This document shows, piece by piece, positions 48,701 through 56,119 of a stretch of 64,000 nucleotides of DNA. Each line of letters begins with the position of its first letter. Position 1 is the first letter of the stretch. The translations under genes were made by a program, and so were the position numbers. Below the pieces are notes generated by a model that did not search any database, had not been told where the DNA came from, and saw only the letters and a program-made list of their open reading frames with translations. Source of the stretch: Diphasiastrum complanatum (lineage: Eukaryota > Streptophyta > Lycopodiopsida > Lycopodiales > Lycopodiaceae); NCBI GenBank assembly GCA_029204225.1, contig CM055109.1:32684927-32748926 (forward strand), given 5' to 3'.

Positions 48701-51700
48701 AGCTTCCAACACCTCTTGAGGATCTGATCTAGATCCATTCTTGGTCTTTATTTCTCTGAAATTTCACAGGGACATGATCTCAAAACACCAAGTGGCAGTA
48801 AAAGATGTTAAATTTGCTGCTGACATGATTTCAGATATCTTGACAAAACCTCTAGACAAAGCAACATTTGAAGGACACAGAGATAACATGGACATTGGTT
48901 GAAGACCTCTCAATTCAAGAGGGCAGTACTGTTAGAGGGGTGAATCTCACAATTTTCGACGTACTCCAAGTTCGAGGAGTCAGATTCCTGAATTTAAGGA
49001 GATGTTTTCACCAACGTGACACTTATTGGGGGACTGCATGTTTGTATGATTATGCTTCAGGTGTGCAGCGTATACAATATTATGGTAATCTGACCAAATT
49101 CATTGTGAGTATGATGTTACAACAATGTGAACGAGCATCTTGACAATGTATAGTGATTTCGTGTTGATGTCATTGTCATAACCCCAAAATTGAACAAGGG
49201 TAACTCTGAAAGTAATACTTTCAAGGATACCTCCTCTTCTTGAAGTTGAACATCTAGGACTGCCAAATTTCAGATGGGGGATTCATCACGTCCTTAACCT
49301 CTCTACCATGTTGACCTATAAGTTTTATTCGAGGCTCCCTTAAGCTATTTTCAACTCATTTGATAACTTCCACCTTATGGCTTTCATGCTGAAAGTAAAC
49401 TTGTTCGTCCAATTATCAATTTGTGAAAAATGATTCTCAATGGTACCATTGTCGTTGACCATGTGAAATGGGGTAAATTATAAATCTCCATTTCTAAGTT
49501 TCATCTTTGCCAATGTGCATTTGAGTGAGTATAATAATGATTGGTCTACATGTAGTCCATGAAAAGGCAGTAGACCATGCTTACTCTGTTAAGCTGGTAG
49601 ATTTGAATCTGAAACTTACTGTAGTAAGAAAAGAACAATCCTTTTATAGATGCTCAATAATGCTAGGTGTGCACTTCTCCATAATTTAGCCAAGCAGAAA
49701 AGTTTCTACACACCAATCATGTGCATGCTTGTTTTAAAAATGTAGGCATACATTGACAATCCAGCAACGCTGCTTACATGGAATTGTTCTCGATGCAATG
49801 GATTGACCAAGGTATCCCTATTTACTATGATGTTTGCAAATTTTTGAGCGTCCAGATCATGAAGTAGAAGATAGATCTGCTCTAGAAAATGGGATGTTTG
49901 TATCGTCGTTAGAGATGCTATGTTAAAGAGAGCTTTCATTAATCTTAATTCTGCTGGTTATAATGTGCTTCATCTGGTGAATGATATTGAGGATTTATAG
50001 CCCCTAATATATTGAAACATTTTTTTGGGGCTTCAAATTTACAGGGGTTTCAGGTGGTGGAGCTTATTGTAGACAAAAAAGCTTGGTTGCAGGTAGACAA
50101 ATAAGTTGTTTCCGCATATTTAAGGGTAGTGGTAATTAACTTTTTTTATTGCGCCTACATATGGAAAAAAATTCTGTTATAGATTATTGTCTAAAATCTG
50201 TTTTATAAATTCTCCATACCCTCATCTCTGCACTTCCATTGGTTCGGCCACTCATCACAACATTCAATCTTTACTAACACCAGCGGCAGGATTCAGCAGT
50301 ATACTTTTTCTCTTATCATCTTGCCCATTTGCCAGGGAACTTATTGTATCAACTGTTTATCACAATAGTGAAGGTTAGAAATATATACGTTTCTAAGAAT
50401 GCAAGATTCCTCCATAGAAAAAAGGAGAGGAAGTTTAGGGATCAAATTGTTGGCTATCTTTCCCTTGCACACCACACATTAGTGCTTATGCTTAGTGAAG
50501 TAGAAACTTCTACTCCAGTTTATTTATACATTTATAAAAATAGCACAAGCCTGCGATTTACAAACTTTATGCAAGCATCTGGTTGTCCATCAAGTGTCTT
50601 CCATCAATGCTATAATGTTTCACCAGAATATTCCATTTGCTTTGTGCATTAAATAGGAACAACTTCAAGGCTGATTTCAATCAGAAAGCTTGTACCTTTC
50701 ATAAACTTTAAAGACATTGTGTGGTTTTGTTTGTTCTGTATATTATCATACCCAATATAGGAAAGGGAAAAAAGTCTTTAGCAATGCCTTCGTACTTGCT
50801 ACGATGCCTCGCTTAGCTAAACTTTTGCAAGTACGAACTTTTTCTCTGGATGCAGGCTTATGTTGGAGTTTCACAGAACTTAGCAGCCATTGTGATTGCT
50901 TTTCGGGGTACTCAGGTGAAAAGGTGATTTTCAAAAGAGCGCTCTCCTGAGTCCTTACATCATATTTGAGTTCCAACCAGGTTGAAGGTACTTCATGTGA
51001 AGCTTATAGAATTTTCTGTCTGGCAGAATACTATCTGGACGTGGTTTTGCAATATGAGCAAAGTAGAACATAACTCATAATGTCGTAGTGTTCTCGGAAA
51101 TTTTCAGGCTTTTTAAACTTTGAAAGCTATTTAATTTTGAAGATCAATTCCAACCAGGAAAATTGCAAGTACTTTATTTACAGATCAAAAAGCTGTGGAC
51201 ATACGAAAACTATAGGCATATGCCTGAAAAACTCATTATGTTCTGGATGTGAGCAATACATCCCATTTTTTTCTGAACTGATAGGCAATCTTCAATATTA
51301 GACTGATTCTACTTTTAAGCAGCATTGTAAATTGGATGGAGGATTTCTACTTCAGGGAGATCAACTTCAACTATCCTGGAGTGGAAGGTGCACTTGTACG
51401 TATCCTTGTTATGTTTTGTCTATGTATCCATCCTCTATCTTGTTATGGAAACATTGTCTAAGAAAGAAGTGCAACAGGTTCATGATGGGTTCCATTCAGC
51501 TTATTACGATACAATTCTCCAGCTGCGGGTCCTTGAAGCTGTGAAATCAATTCTGGAGAAACATAAAGATTTACACATTCTTGTGACAGGCCACTCCATG
51601 GGTGGTGCTTTGGCATCCTTTTGTGCTCTTGATCTTGCCGTATGCTACTTCTCTTTATTAATGAAACCCCCATTTTTACTATGGTGTACCAAGTATCTGA

Positions 51701-52877
51701 ATGTAGTTGTATTGTTATGGTTTGAAGCTATACCTGAAAATAGTACTCCACTTCTGAAACATACTCCTCAGATAAAGTAAATCTGTACCTATCCCCTGGA
51801 GTATTGGATGCACTCACAAATGATTTCAACTCGAAAGACTCTTATCTCAAACTTTGCCTGGTTTAGATTCTCAGAGTCCCAAAGATTCCTTTCTGCAGAA
51901 CTGACCATTCTGTGGTGTGTTGATCAGATGAACCTTGGAGTCAGGAATCTTCAGATGATCACGTTTGGGCAACCCAGAATCGGGAACCCGGCATTTGCAG
52001 CATTTTTCAACTTGCTAGTACCACACACGATTCGGATGACCCATGAACATGACATTGTTCCTCACTGGCCCCCATACTTCACTCTTTTGGGTCCTCGAAC
52101 CTACCACCACTTTGCTAGAGAGGTTAGGAACACTTTTCTGCAATTGGCATCTTTTCAACAGTCATCATGCGGCACTTTGTTTCCCTGTTAGATTGAGCTT
52201 ACATTTCCTGAGCTGTGTTCTAGTATTTAAAGGATGCAAAGCTTCATTGTGACCTGAAGCCTAGTGGAAGAAACAATTAAATTTCTCAGTCAGAAACTTT
52301 TTGTTTCCTATACGTCCTGTTCTTCTTTATCTGTCGCCGAAAGTGCAACACTTACCTGAGGATACCCAATTTTTCCACAATTTTTTAAAAGAAAGTTGCT
52401 TTAGAATCTTCTTTGAATTTTTGCTGCATACTCTCTTTTGCAACTCACGTTTCAAGTATTCAAAATATCTGAAATGTTTTTTTCAGCACAGATATTTGTA
52501 GCCTATTTCAATGTGTGAGTGATGTTAGAGCTAAAAGATGTGGCAAAGGACATGTGATAGATTCTGTACCTCAAGCCTAGATTGATGGAGCCATCTATGC
52601 AGGTTTGGATCACTAGCATTGCTCTCGGAATCCTGAAGTTTGAGTTTGAGAAGATTTGTGATGCCTCTGGTGAAGATCCTTTCTGTAGCAGGTAAGTTAG
52701 TCTGGTTGGCAAATATCATACTTCGGCATAAAAAGAGCTTCAAATCTGTGGTCATACTTTATGTAGTCTGCACTCTATTTTATTTTGATACACTAGATGA
52801 ATTACAGGTCAGTAGTTGGAGACAGCATATCGGATCATCTGAACTACCTTGGAGTGCCTCTCGGAGCAGCTGTTTGA
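23590..52877 (+). CDS. Class 3 lipase, ten exons, 314 aa, secreted
   Basis: Exons 23590-23677, 32494-32579, 49746-49811, 50045-50092, 50856-50923, 51323-51395, 51478-51639, 51928-52122, 52603-52691 and 52808-52877 (TGA) join in frame to 945 nt. All introns are GT-AG. The protein has a signal peptide (residues 1 to about 28), then the plant class 3 lipase order: YNRTLALSLVEYAAA, TWNCSRCNGLTKGF, AIVIAFRGTQ (oxyanion region), the nucleophile elbow GHSMGG (Ser183), ITFGQPRIGN, HEHDIVPHWPP (Asp239) and SDHLNYLG (His302). Ser-Asp-His is the triad known for Lipase_3 (fungal triacylglycerol lipase type) enzymes, which hydrolyse acyl esters. Length and motif order fit the secreted plant group. The tail after NYLGV is shorter than in relatives I know. 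Exon 1 is the least certain part. Confidence 0.92.
26709..26756. repeat. GC-rich hairpin
   Basis: Arms GCATGGCCAGTTACCG (26709-26724) and CGGTAGCTGGCCATGC (26741-26756) pair with one G-T mismatch around a 16-base GC-rich loop, in otherwise AT-rich intron DNA. Confidence 0.7.
26780..27650 (+). mobile_element. Heavily mutated gypsy gag remnant
   Basis: Scattered gag-like phrases between many stops: LVQWNTFQHDKVNLYITM near 27070, and a zinc-knuckle-like segment near 27440-27490 (FCV, then GYHCIVAL) followed by IKPNHEALE. The protease-like part after it is not clear. The assignment rests on order and the knuckle. Confidence 0.4.
27759..30258 (+). mobile_element. Deleted Ty1/copia element: gag, PR, RH scrap, 3' LTR
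   Basis: 27759-28497 is copia gag (TSKEALDLLSSLYETHDVTT, HINSFKSLLDQLSVVGCSIQ) with an intact CCHC knuckle, CRYCKRANHNIKEC. One stop follows. 28551-28928 is the protease/pre-integrase part: WYLDNDPTQHMNSHKEWF, where the active-site DSGA has become DNDP, then VPNVLHVPQLSKNLLSVSKI. The reading then jumps at about 28930 to the RT-RNase H linker (YHSLIGSLMYAMLCTRPDLA, 29060-29130), so all of integrase and most of RT are deleted. Two 82-bp tandem units lie at 29531-29694, two GCGAAGTGAGAGAA purine tracts at 29724-29737 and 29756-29769, and the LTR starts TGCAACGCCC at 29772. Non-functional. It sits in lipase intron 1. Confidence 0.85.
29531..29694 (+). repeat. 82-bp tandem duplication in copia 3' region
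   Basis: Two copies of a unit beginning near TTCAATTGTTTTAGGGCACC and continuing through CTTCGGCTTTTTCGCAAAA and a GAAGAGAGAGAAAA purine stretch. TTTTAGGG recurs at 29541 and 29623. Each unit also forms a CTTCGG/CCGAAG-type hairpin. Confidence 0.8.
32494..32579 (+). CDS. Lipase exon 2
   Basis: Encodes EMGLQSTLKSREQLYNRTLA and LSLVEYAAA. The YNxTLAxxLVEYAxA block is a hallmark of the mature N-terminus of secreted plant class 3 lipases. Acceptor GATTGCAG, donor GTATGTTG, exit phase 0. It is separated from the next exon by 17 kb of retroelements, so it would be missed by a gene finder limited to short introns. Confidence 0.9.
33126..33196 (+). repeat. (GA)n microsatellite
   Basis: About 35 uninterrupted GA units in lipase intron 2. 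Confidence 0.97.
34391..34700 (+). repeat. Tandem duplication of about 150 bp
   Basis: Two diverged copies. Each runs from CAATATYRKATTSAAGCATGTATA through AAATGTGATAC, GGTGGATATCGGTTT, a GCGCKRCAGGGG block and CTTTGGAG. The first has GATGGATATCGGTTTTGAGC, the second GGTGGATATCGGTTTCAAGC. No coding meaning seen. Confidence 0.7.
34740..35080. other. Intron DNA rich in CACGTG/CACATG words
   Basis: No gene. Contains TTCACACGTGTGAA, TTCACGTGTGAGAA and several CACATG or CATGTG words, the same palindromic vocabulary found in the LTRs at 43146 and 56847. It may be an old fragment of a related LTR, but I could not align it. Confidence 0.3.
35369..35861 (-). mobile_element. Minus-strand LTR with primer-binding site
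   Basis: 35369-35380 reads GCTCTGATATCA, a one-base variant of the reverse-complemented iMet primer site. The LTR follows from TGTAAAGATTGCC at 35382 to GGACGTAACA at 35861 (about 480 bp). It matches the LTR at 54071-54560 over GAGCCAAGCCACCCAACCAA, GACTGAATGCAAG, a TATATAGACCCC block and the shared CGTAACA end. No internal coding region is recognisable to the left, so this is a 5'-LTR-bearing scrap. Confidence 0.75.
35990..36110 (+). mobile_element. Zinc-finger scrap (LINE zf-RVT-like)
   Basis: One frame reads NQSIPQEERICQLCLLSEVD then TEKHFLFKCPVYY. The C-x2-C ... H-x4-C spacing with ERIC-x2-C and HFLFKCP resembles the zinc-binding tail after LINE reverse transcriptases. Nothing upstream supports an RT, so it is only a remnant or a chance likeness. 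Confidence 0.4.
36678..36754 (+). repeat. (CT)n microsatellite
   Basis: About 38 CT units in lipase intron 2. Confidence 0.97.
38048..41254 (+). mobile_element. Ty3/gypsy deletion derivative (LTR-gag-PR-LTR)
   Basis: 5' LTR from TGTTATAGC at 38048 to about 38630; 3' LTR from TGTTACACC at 40638 to about 41254, preceded by the polypurine tract GAGGGGGGAAGGAA. Both share ACTCCCTATCCCG, GTTGACTAGTCAAC, a doubled CACTGGGACACTTGG unit and an AATAAAGTT end. Between them lie gag scraps (about 38990-39375: DDDQKIVEATYRLQEIAQWW), a broken zinc knuckle (about 39720-39755) and a protease at 39842-40261 whose active site reads FDIGSSHSVIN instead of D-S/T-G. The first RT segment follows (EESMDVFMNEIPQVLFSK, then EHKIELIPRSSPE), and the sequence then jumps to the purine tract. 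RT, RNase H and integrase are absent. The LTRs are clearly diverged. Confidence 0.85.
39392..39449. repeat. Cluster of TTCGAATC palindromes in gag
   Basis: CCGATTCGAACC (39392-39403) and GGTTCGAATCGG (39413-39424) form a perfect 12-bp hairpin with a 9-base loop. A 16-bp perfect palindrome, CGAATCGGCCGATTCG (39427-39442), follows at once, then AATCGG. GGTTCGAATC also matches a tRNA T-arm/B-box core, but no tRNA gene surrounds it. Confidence 0.75.
43146..44010 (+). repeat. 5' LTR of the recent element
   Basis: Identical by eye to 47904-48768. Contains CACGTG cores at 43238, 43409, 43610 and 43822, mostly within CACGTGTGA contexts, and a possible TATA-like TGTATATAG near 43445. Confidence 0.95.
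45050..45760 (+). repeat. Leader array of diverged repeats
   Basis: The phrase TCCAACTCTMAAAGA or TCTCAAGAGTGAGATTATTTGG, followed by GTCCAAWAGGGGTG or GTCCAAAAGAAGTG and then TTGAATYTGATTTT, recurs at about 45058, 45345, 45512 and 45685, spaced near 170 bp after the first gap. The minus-strand relative has the same phrases at 59870-60370. It lies in the untranslated leader just before the ORF. Confidence 0.65.
45771..47786 (+). CDS. Single ORF of the non-autonomous LTR element (gag-like, novel)
   Basis: 671 codons from 45771, but the conserved start is probably the ATG at 45948 (MASIGG), giving 612 aa, because the relative at 57812-59647 has MASVGG and 611 aa. Residue numbers are for the 671-aa reading. 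A knuckle-like C76-x2-Y-x4-H84-x4-C89 has its second Cys lost. A second module is C127-F-L-C130 with Y143 and C146. A third is C373-T-M-Y-G-H-x2-C381-D-H383. A domain of about 105 residues occurs twice (237-340 and 466-570), sharing CF-x-E-x-F, W-x-KAILVE and CKLxMRxSE-x3-KDTY/VDTY. The C-terminus is NIKEALSWIW. No protease, RT or integrase motif. The knuckle and position suggest a gag-like RNA-binding structural protein; that is inference. Confidence 0.8.
   Translation: MVLVIKAKISFQLTRLKRDMIQNLSCVDPSRLLNVFKSSFLRVTNYILKSHITKFYFLIMASIGGNLLEASKDPKCNLYGKRDHFVSRCYKMKTNPSKENQSKGAEVKDGDSSAKCKGKKDKSKEMCFLCGKMHEAWSLTRTYKSCLQKSITTHFKPLEVFHLEVHCLVQDAKKDVSFMNVTWIYFMFLESILFGTLDKFKVIVMIQEKPSKIKEEQSQNENSSIYALMTSFEELFCFEEIFVSQMWIKAILVECDALIDSKACFPCKLTLSIKTRKWKCLHDVFSFGFNKIMNDVFIHNVESCKFSILKASCKLLMRISEASKVDTYIHKQVVSLIEMEIVLDFNIRKIMSSCGDFWTYGSSISNIVDHRKCTMYGHVYCDHYETWRSRIFIKEEHQEVDLKESSQGSSVPRIEEESPSQVMIPRRISRDMVELIWLTFQGKEEHISSGIDLMLSSHMSFGESICFGETFATQSWSKAILVEYGVSLENIVDVLNDFKLILDQLESKWLFHQMYALESCKSKSDLLIHSMKICLFSCIEANCKLFMRVSESSSKDTYLHNKVFSLIRSEIRMEIKHEDMMRTLGYYSMHSLANVDEPNSRDLGNMMLDLCDPYESRRTLYFLMEFQLFLSFWINHMFQGWNKSMEKVIKWCKALKFIKEVNIKEALSWIW
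47904..48768 (+). repeat. 3' LTR of the recent element
   Basis: Copy of 43146-44010, with the purine tract directly before it and the GGGAC target duplication directly after. Confidence 0.95.
49746..52877 (+). CDS. Lipase exons 3-10 (catalytic part)
   Basis: Exon 3 (49746-49811) TWNCSRCNGLTK; exon 4 (50045-50092) GFQVVELIVDKKAWLQ; exon 5 (50856-50923) AYVGVSQNLAAIVIAFRGTQ plus VK; exon 6 (51323-51395) IVNWMEDFYFREINFNYPG; exon 7 (51478-51639) VHDGFHSAYYDT and LVTGHSMGGALASFCALDLA; exon 8 (51928-52122) QMITFGQPRIGNPAF and HEHDIVPHWPPYF; exon 9 (52603-52691) EKICDASGEDPFCSR; exon 10 (52808-52877) SVVGDSISDHLNYLG then GAAV and TGA. For exon 5 the donor at 50924 (GTGATT) was chosen over 50916, because only that choice keeps the frame into exon 6 and gives the family spacing RGT-x4-I-x-NW. 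Confidence 0.93.
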
Positions 52878-53486
52878 TCTGGCTGACAACATGATGCTGT
52901 TGACAAGTTCCAGGATAAATTGAAAAATACATATTCTTTGTGGGTTGCTGTTTGGCCATCACCAAAAACAACATTTGTTAGGCACATCCCTAACAAGCTG
53001 TCTAAGGCTGACAACTGACATGGATAGATCAATATTTGTCCAGTGACATAAAGTCCTTCCCATGTTGCGCAGAAACATTATGCTAGTAATTACTCATTAG
53101 CTTTTATTCATTTATATTGATAGTAAGTAAACCAGTAGCAAGAGGACATTTCCAGCTTGCAACCTTTATTAATATAGAATAATGTATTATAAGGTGAAGT
53201 TAAGTGATAAGCCTCGCCAATGAAGATGGAGTGATAGCCTTAAGTTATCATCCTTTGTACATTCCATACAACCTTACTTCATGTTATTAAGTATTGTCAA
53301 TAATGTAAATGGAGTGGGTAAATGCCTGGTTCCCTTATCTGAAGGACTTTTATTTCCACTCCATGATCCCTAGCATAGTTGGAATTGTTGTTTGCAACTT
53401 TGTGTTTGGCATGCTTTGTTGTGTTGAATTTGATCTTGAAAGTCTTTGGGTTTTAATTTAACACAAATAAAGATGGATAGCATAAG
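52878..53486 (+). other. Lipase 3' flank/UTR
   Basis: No further exon seen. AT-rich, with near-consensus polyadenylation words (AATAATG near 53171 and AATAAAG near 53466). The exact transcript end cannot be told. Confidence 0.4.

Positions 53487-53523
<37 letters not shown>
53487..53523 (+). repeat. Poly-C run of 37
   Basis: Uninterrupted 37 C residues followed by a short CT stretch. Long mononucleotide C runs are rare in AT-rich plant DNA and difficult for sequencing, so the length is uncertain. Confidence 0.9.
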
Positions 53524-54065
53524 TTCTCTCTCTGGCATGCTCTCCTTCCAGTGCAATGGCACGCCTGTACATTGCTGCTCGCGCTACTTATTCCACCTGA
53601 TGTTGCTACTCATGCTACCTGGGTTCCACCTGATGCTACATACTGTAGTAGTGTTGTTGTGTAGCAACTCCTGATTGGGCAACGATTGAATGTGTACTAG
53701 TTGTGCACTGATCCTACTTCGTCGCTCTCTCCTGCTTCATGGGAGCTCCTCCCCACGTGAGGCCTACGCAGGCACACAGGCAGCTGTCACATTGCCTGCG
53801 CATAGGTAGCCTTCTACAGGTAACCATACAACCAGCTGTGTAGGCAGCCGTGGTGCCTCCCCTTAGTCCTCCTGTCTTTAAATCACCTCTTGCTCTACCT
53901 CTCTATCCCAACTCTCTTCTGTCTGCTACTGAACCCATTCTGGCTCTTCCCATCTCAAGTGATACTCCCATCAACCTCTTCATTGCATTGTGCATTATGT
54001 GAAGAATGAAATCTCTTCGAGAATTGATCTTATCAATAGAAACACATCTTCAGTGGACAGATTCA
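53524..54065 (+). other. Intergenic C/T-rich segment
   Basis: No clear gene. A Pro/Leu/Ser-rich reading near 53880-54000 recalls in style the start of the ORF at 3760, but the likeness is weak. Confidence 0.25.
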
Positions 54066-54070
54066 CCATC

Positions 54071-55260
54071 TTTAAGGATCGCTAAGTGAAAATCTACCTA
54101 GATCCTGTTGCATGCAACCAAAAGGACACTTGTGGAGCCAAGCCACCCAACCAACATGAAACGGATAGTCAAATCCCTAGCCGCTTTTCACCCCCGAGCC
54201 ATTGTGACTGAATGCAAGAGAGAAGAGGATCGTGGCTCTTGGAAACAAGAAAATTGAATGAGTAGGGCGAGTTTCTACAAGATATATAGACCCCAAAAGT
54301 TGAGGAATGTTCCATATAGAATCCCCTATTCCAAGCCAAAATCATTTGATCTCCTATTCTTGCATCAAAAGCAATCAATTACCATGCAAAAACTCCATAG
54401 GTCCAATTAGAGCACATGGACCTTCACAAGGTTATTAATTACATTTTTGGCCTAGTTCGGAATGACGTGACATAACTAATAATCTTGTACACTGGAGTAC
54501 ACTCCAGATATCCAAGTCTAGGATTATGACGAATTCTATATACAGGACGTGGACGTAACATTCTTCCCCCCTTAAACATGTTCTGTTCTCAGAACGGGCA
54601 ATAAGTTCATAAAGCAACCCTTTAACTTTTACACTTACCTAGAAAATCATTACTCTTAGTCTAATTTCAAATATCAAAAAGTACTTAGAGATGAAATAAT
54701 TTTTCAATTGTTTATCTTTGTTCTAAAGTACTATATTTGCTTTCAACAGTACACTAAGTGATAAATTTTTCTATTGGGTCCGATTCTCTCCAAACTAGTA
54801 ACGTCACCTTCATGTAAATTCATTTTACATGAACTAATTGAATTATCACCTGACATTGGAGATCAATGTTCAAAAGCTAAAGAAATAAACAATTGTAGTC
54901 CAAGACTATTCACAATTTCTTTAGGTTTGTCATAAATGCTTCATGGTACAATACACTTAGAATATAAAAAATCTAAAATATAATTATTCATTTTACCAGA
55001 ATCTTTAGGAAATCCACCAAGATAAAAATGACTTCAACCAATTTTGAAAACCACAGATACTCTCTCGAGTTAAGTGCTCTGTTCCTAGCATCTCATGCCA
55101 GAATATAGCAACCATTCAATCTTGATAGCGTTGTCTGTTTCCTAATTAACTGGAGATCTAGGTTGAAAACCGTATACAAGCATCTATAAACCACAATTTG
55201 TAGTAGAGCTTTAACCATTAAGGTAAGCAAATTCACAAGTAAAAATAAAGTACCTCTATG
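54071..55260 (-). mobile_element. Decayed Ty3/gypsy 3' end: LTR, PPT, integrase
   Basis: LTR about 54071-54560, similar to 35382-35861. It is followed at once by TTCTTCCCCCCTTAA, the reverse complement of a polypurine tract, as expected for the 3' LTR of a minus-strand element. From 54740 to 55260 the DNA matches, with many changes, the integrase C-terminal region at 1-460 (shared ACACTAAGYGAYAAATYTT, CTTCATGTAAA, and AGGTTGAAAACCGTA near 55160). No open frame remains. This ties the LTR family at 35.4 kb to the integrase remnant at the window start. Confidence 0.75.
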
Positions 55261-56119
55261 AGAATGCTTGTGTTACTCACACAATCTCAATTATGCACTG
55301 GAGTAAAGAAATTTAGATTTTCAACTAATAGATCTAAATTCTCAACCCTTTCAATAGATCAAGAATTACTTATCATCTTAAGAATCCTCACATTTTTTTA
55401 TAATCTTTTAATGACAATTAAGTATCAATTTATGATCCATCAATTATAAATATTTAGAATCTTATGATTCGTCAACTATAATCATTGAAATATATTGGAG
55501 TATATGTACAACATACCACTCAGGAAATATAAGAATTATTCTAATATCTTTCGTCCCAAGGAAAATTACTAGATTTCAAGAATATTCTTTCTAACCTGAT
55601 ACTTAACAAGATTATGAGTTATCTAAACTATGCGATCAACTAGTTAAAGACAGAAGGCATACCAAAACCATTTTAGCATCCGTCTTCAACTACATAAACT
55701 TCATACGATCACCAAGAACAACTTCTAGAGATTACAAAGTTCTGCTGAATTCCAATTGAACTCAGTGGTTATCCTCGATATCTTTTAAACTATGTCATCC
55801 AATATGAGCTTATTGGGATACAATCAATAACTTAGAGTCTATTTTTTGTTTGAGAAATATTCTATACCAAGAATTTCCTATATTCTATCCACAACTTTTT
55901 TTGATGAATCTTGATGACTCACAAATCATGTGTCTTAAAAGCAATATAGATTAAAACAAACAGTTCTTAGTGAATTCTCTTCAAATTGCTTATTCAATTA
56001 ATTAATTTTTAACCAAGAGTAATGCAACTACTCAAGTCAATTGCTAATGATTCAGAAATCTCAAAAAAAATTAGATTATCCTAGAACTTATTCCTGAACA
56101 ATATCACTTTTTCTTAGCA
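55261..56119. other. AT-rich DNA, probably gypsy remnant
   Basis: No readable protein on either strand. Given its place upstream of the integrase scraps (in minus orientation) it may be the decayed RT/RNase H part of the same element, but I cannot show it. Confidence 0.25.

Larger units (their letters stand above)
43146..48768 (+). mobile_element. Recent LTR element lacking all pol functions
   Basis: Two 865-bp LTRs (43146-44010 and 47904-48768) start TGTTAAAATTGG and end TTTCACA. I found no difference between them by eye. The target duplication is GGGAC at 43141-43145 and 48769-48773. The iMet primer site TGGTATCAGAGC lies at 44011-44022 and the polypurine tract GAGGAGGAG at 47895-47903. 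The 3.9-kb interior has one long ORF (45771-47786) and no integrase, RT or RNase H. It must therefore have been moved by enzymes from another element. It interrupts the copia RNase H reading exactly between KYHHIRD and MISKHQ. LTR identity implies very recent insertion. Confidence 0.95.
37640..49140 (+). mobile_element. Decayed Ty1/copia element split by two later insertions
   Basis: Three pieces read as one element. (a) About 37700-38047: protease/pre-integrase (SRTVVLDDGSQHKVEGVG, NLEGVLYVSSLKKDLLLVAK). (b) About 41270-43145: pre-integrase ELWHR then MCHLNMKTLRKM, integrase scraps (QLDNGGEDIG, YTSQYNGIAKRRNWTLMEVA), an RT scrap at about 42265-42410 (GLKQATHAWYPKIDGFVKSI) and RNase H at 42527-43145 (SLIGSLMSLTICTRPDLAFF, MAKRILQYLKGTLGVGLTYS, SCEAEYIAASKTTMRWLAEN). 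(c) 48769-48902: RNase H end (KHQVAVKDV, DILTKPLDKATFEGHRDNMD) with stop. A purine tract then leads to a 3' LTR starting TGTTAGAGGGG at 48930. RT is mostly deleted and the 5' LTR was not found. Inserts: 38048-41254 and 43146-48768. Confidence 0.85.
32580..49745 (+). other. Lipase intron 2 (17,166 bp) with nested retroelements
   Basis: Donor GTATGT at 32580, acceptor AATGTAG ending at 49745. It contains GA and CT microsatellites, a tandem duplication at 34391-34700, a gypsy LTR at 35369-35861, a zinc-finger-like remnant at 35990-36110, and the copia element with a gypsy derivative and a recent LTR element inside it (37640-49140). Stretches 32580-33120, 33200-34390, 36760-37640 and 49150-49740 hold nothing I recognise. 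Confidence 0.85.

Noticed and set aside
43146-48768. Endogenous retrovirus with envelope
   Set aside because: No envelope-like signal, protease or polymerase; the single ORF lacks a signal peptide and membrane anchor, so a non-autonomous retrotransposon fits better.
50916-50917. Alternative donor (GTGAAA) for lipase exon 5
   Set aside because: It would exit in phase 0 and give the wrong frame for exon 6; the donor at 50924 preserves frame and family spacing.
51458-51673. Minus-strand ORF opposite the lipase
   Set aside because: Shadow of the lipase catalytic exon; no independent support.
51388-51780. Short lipase reading through introns (130 codons)
   Set aside because: It runs through the introns on either side of exon 7; good splice sites and protein alignment show the true exon is 51478-51639.
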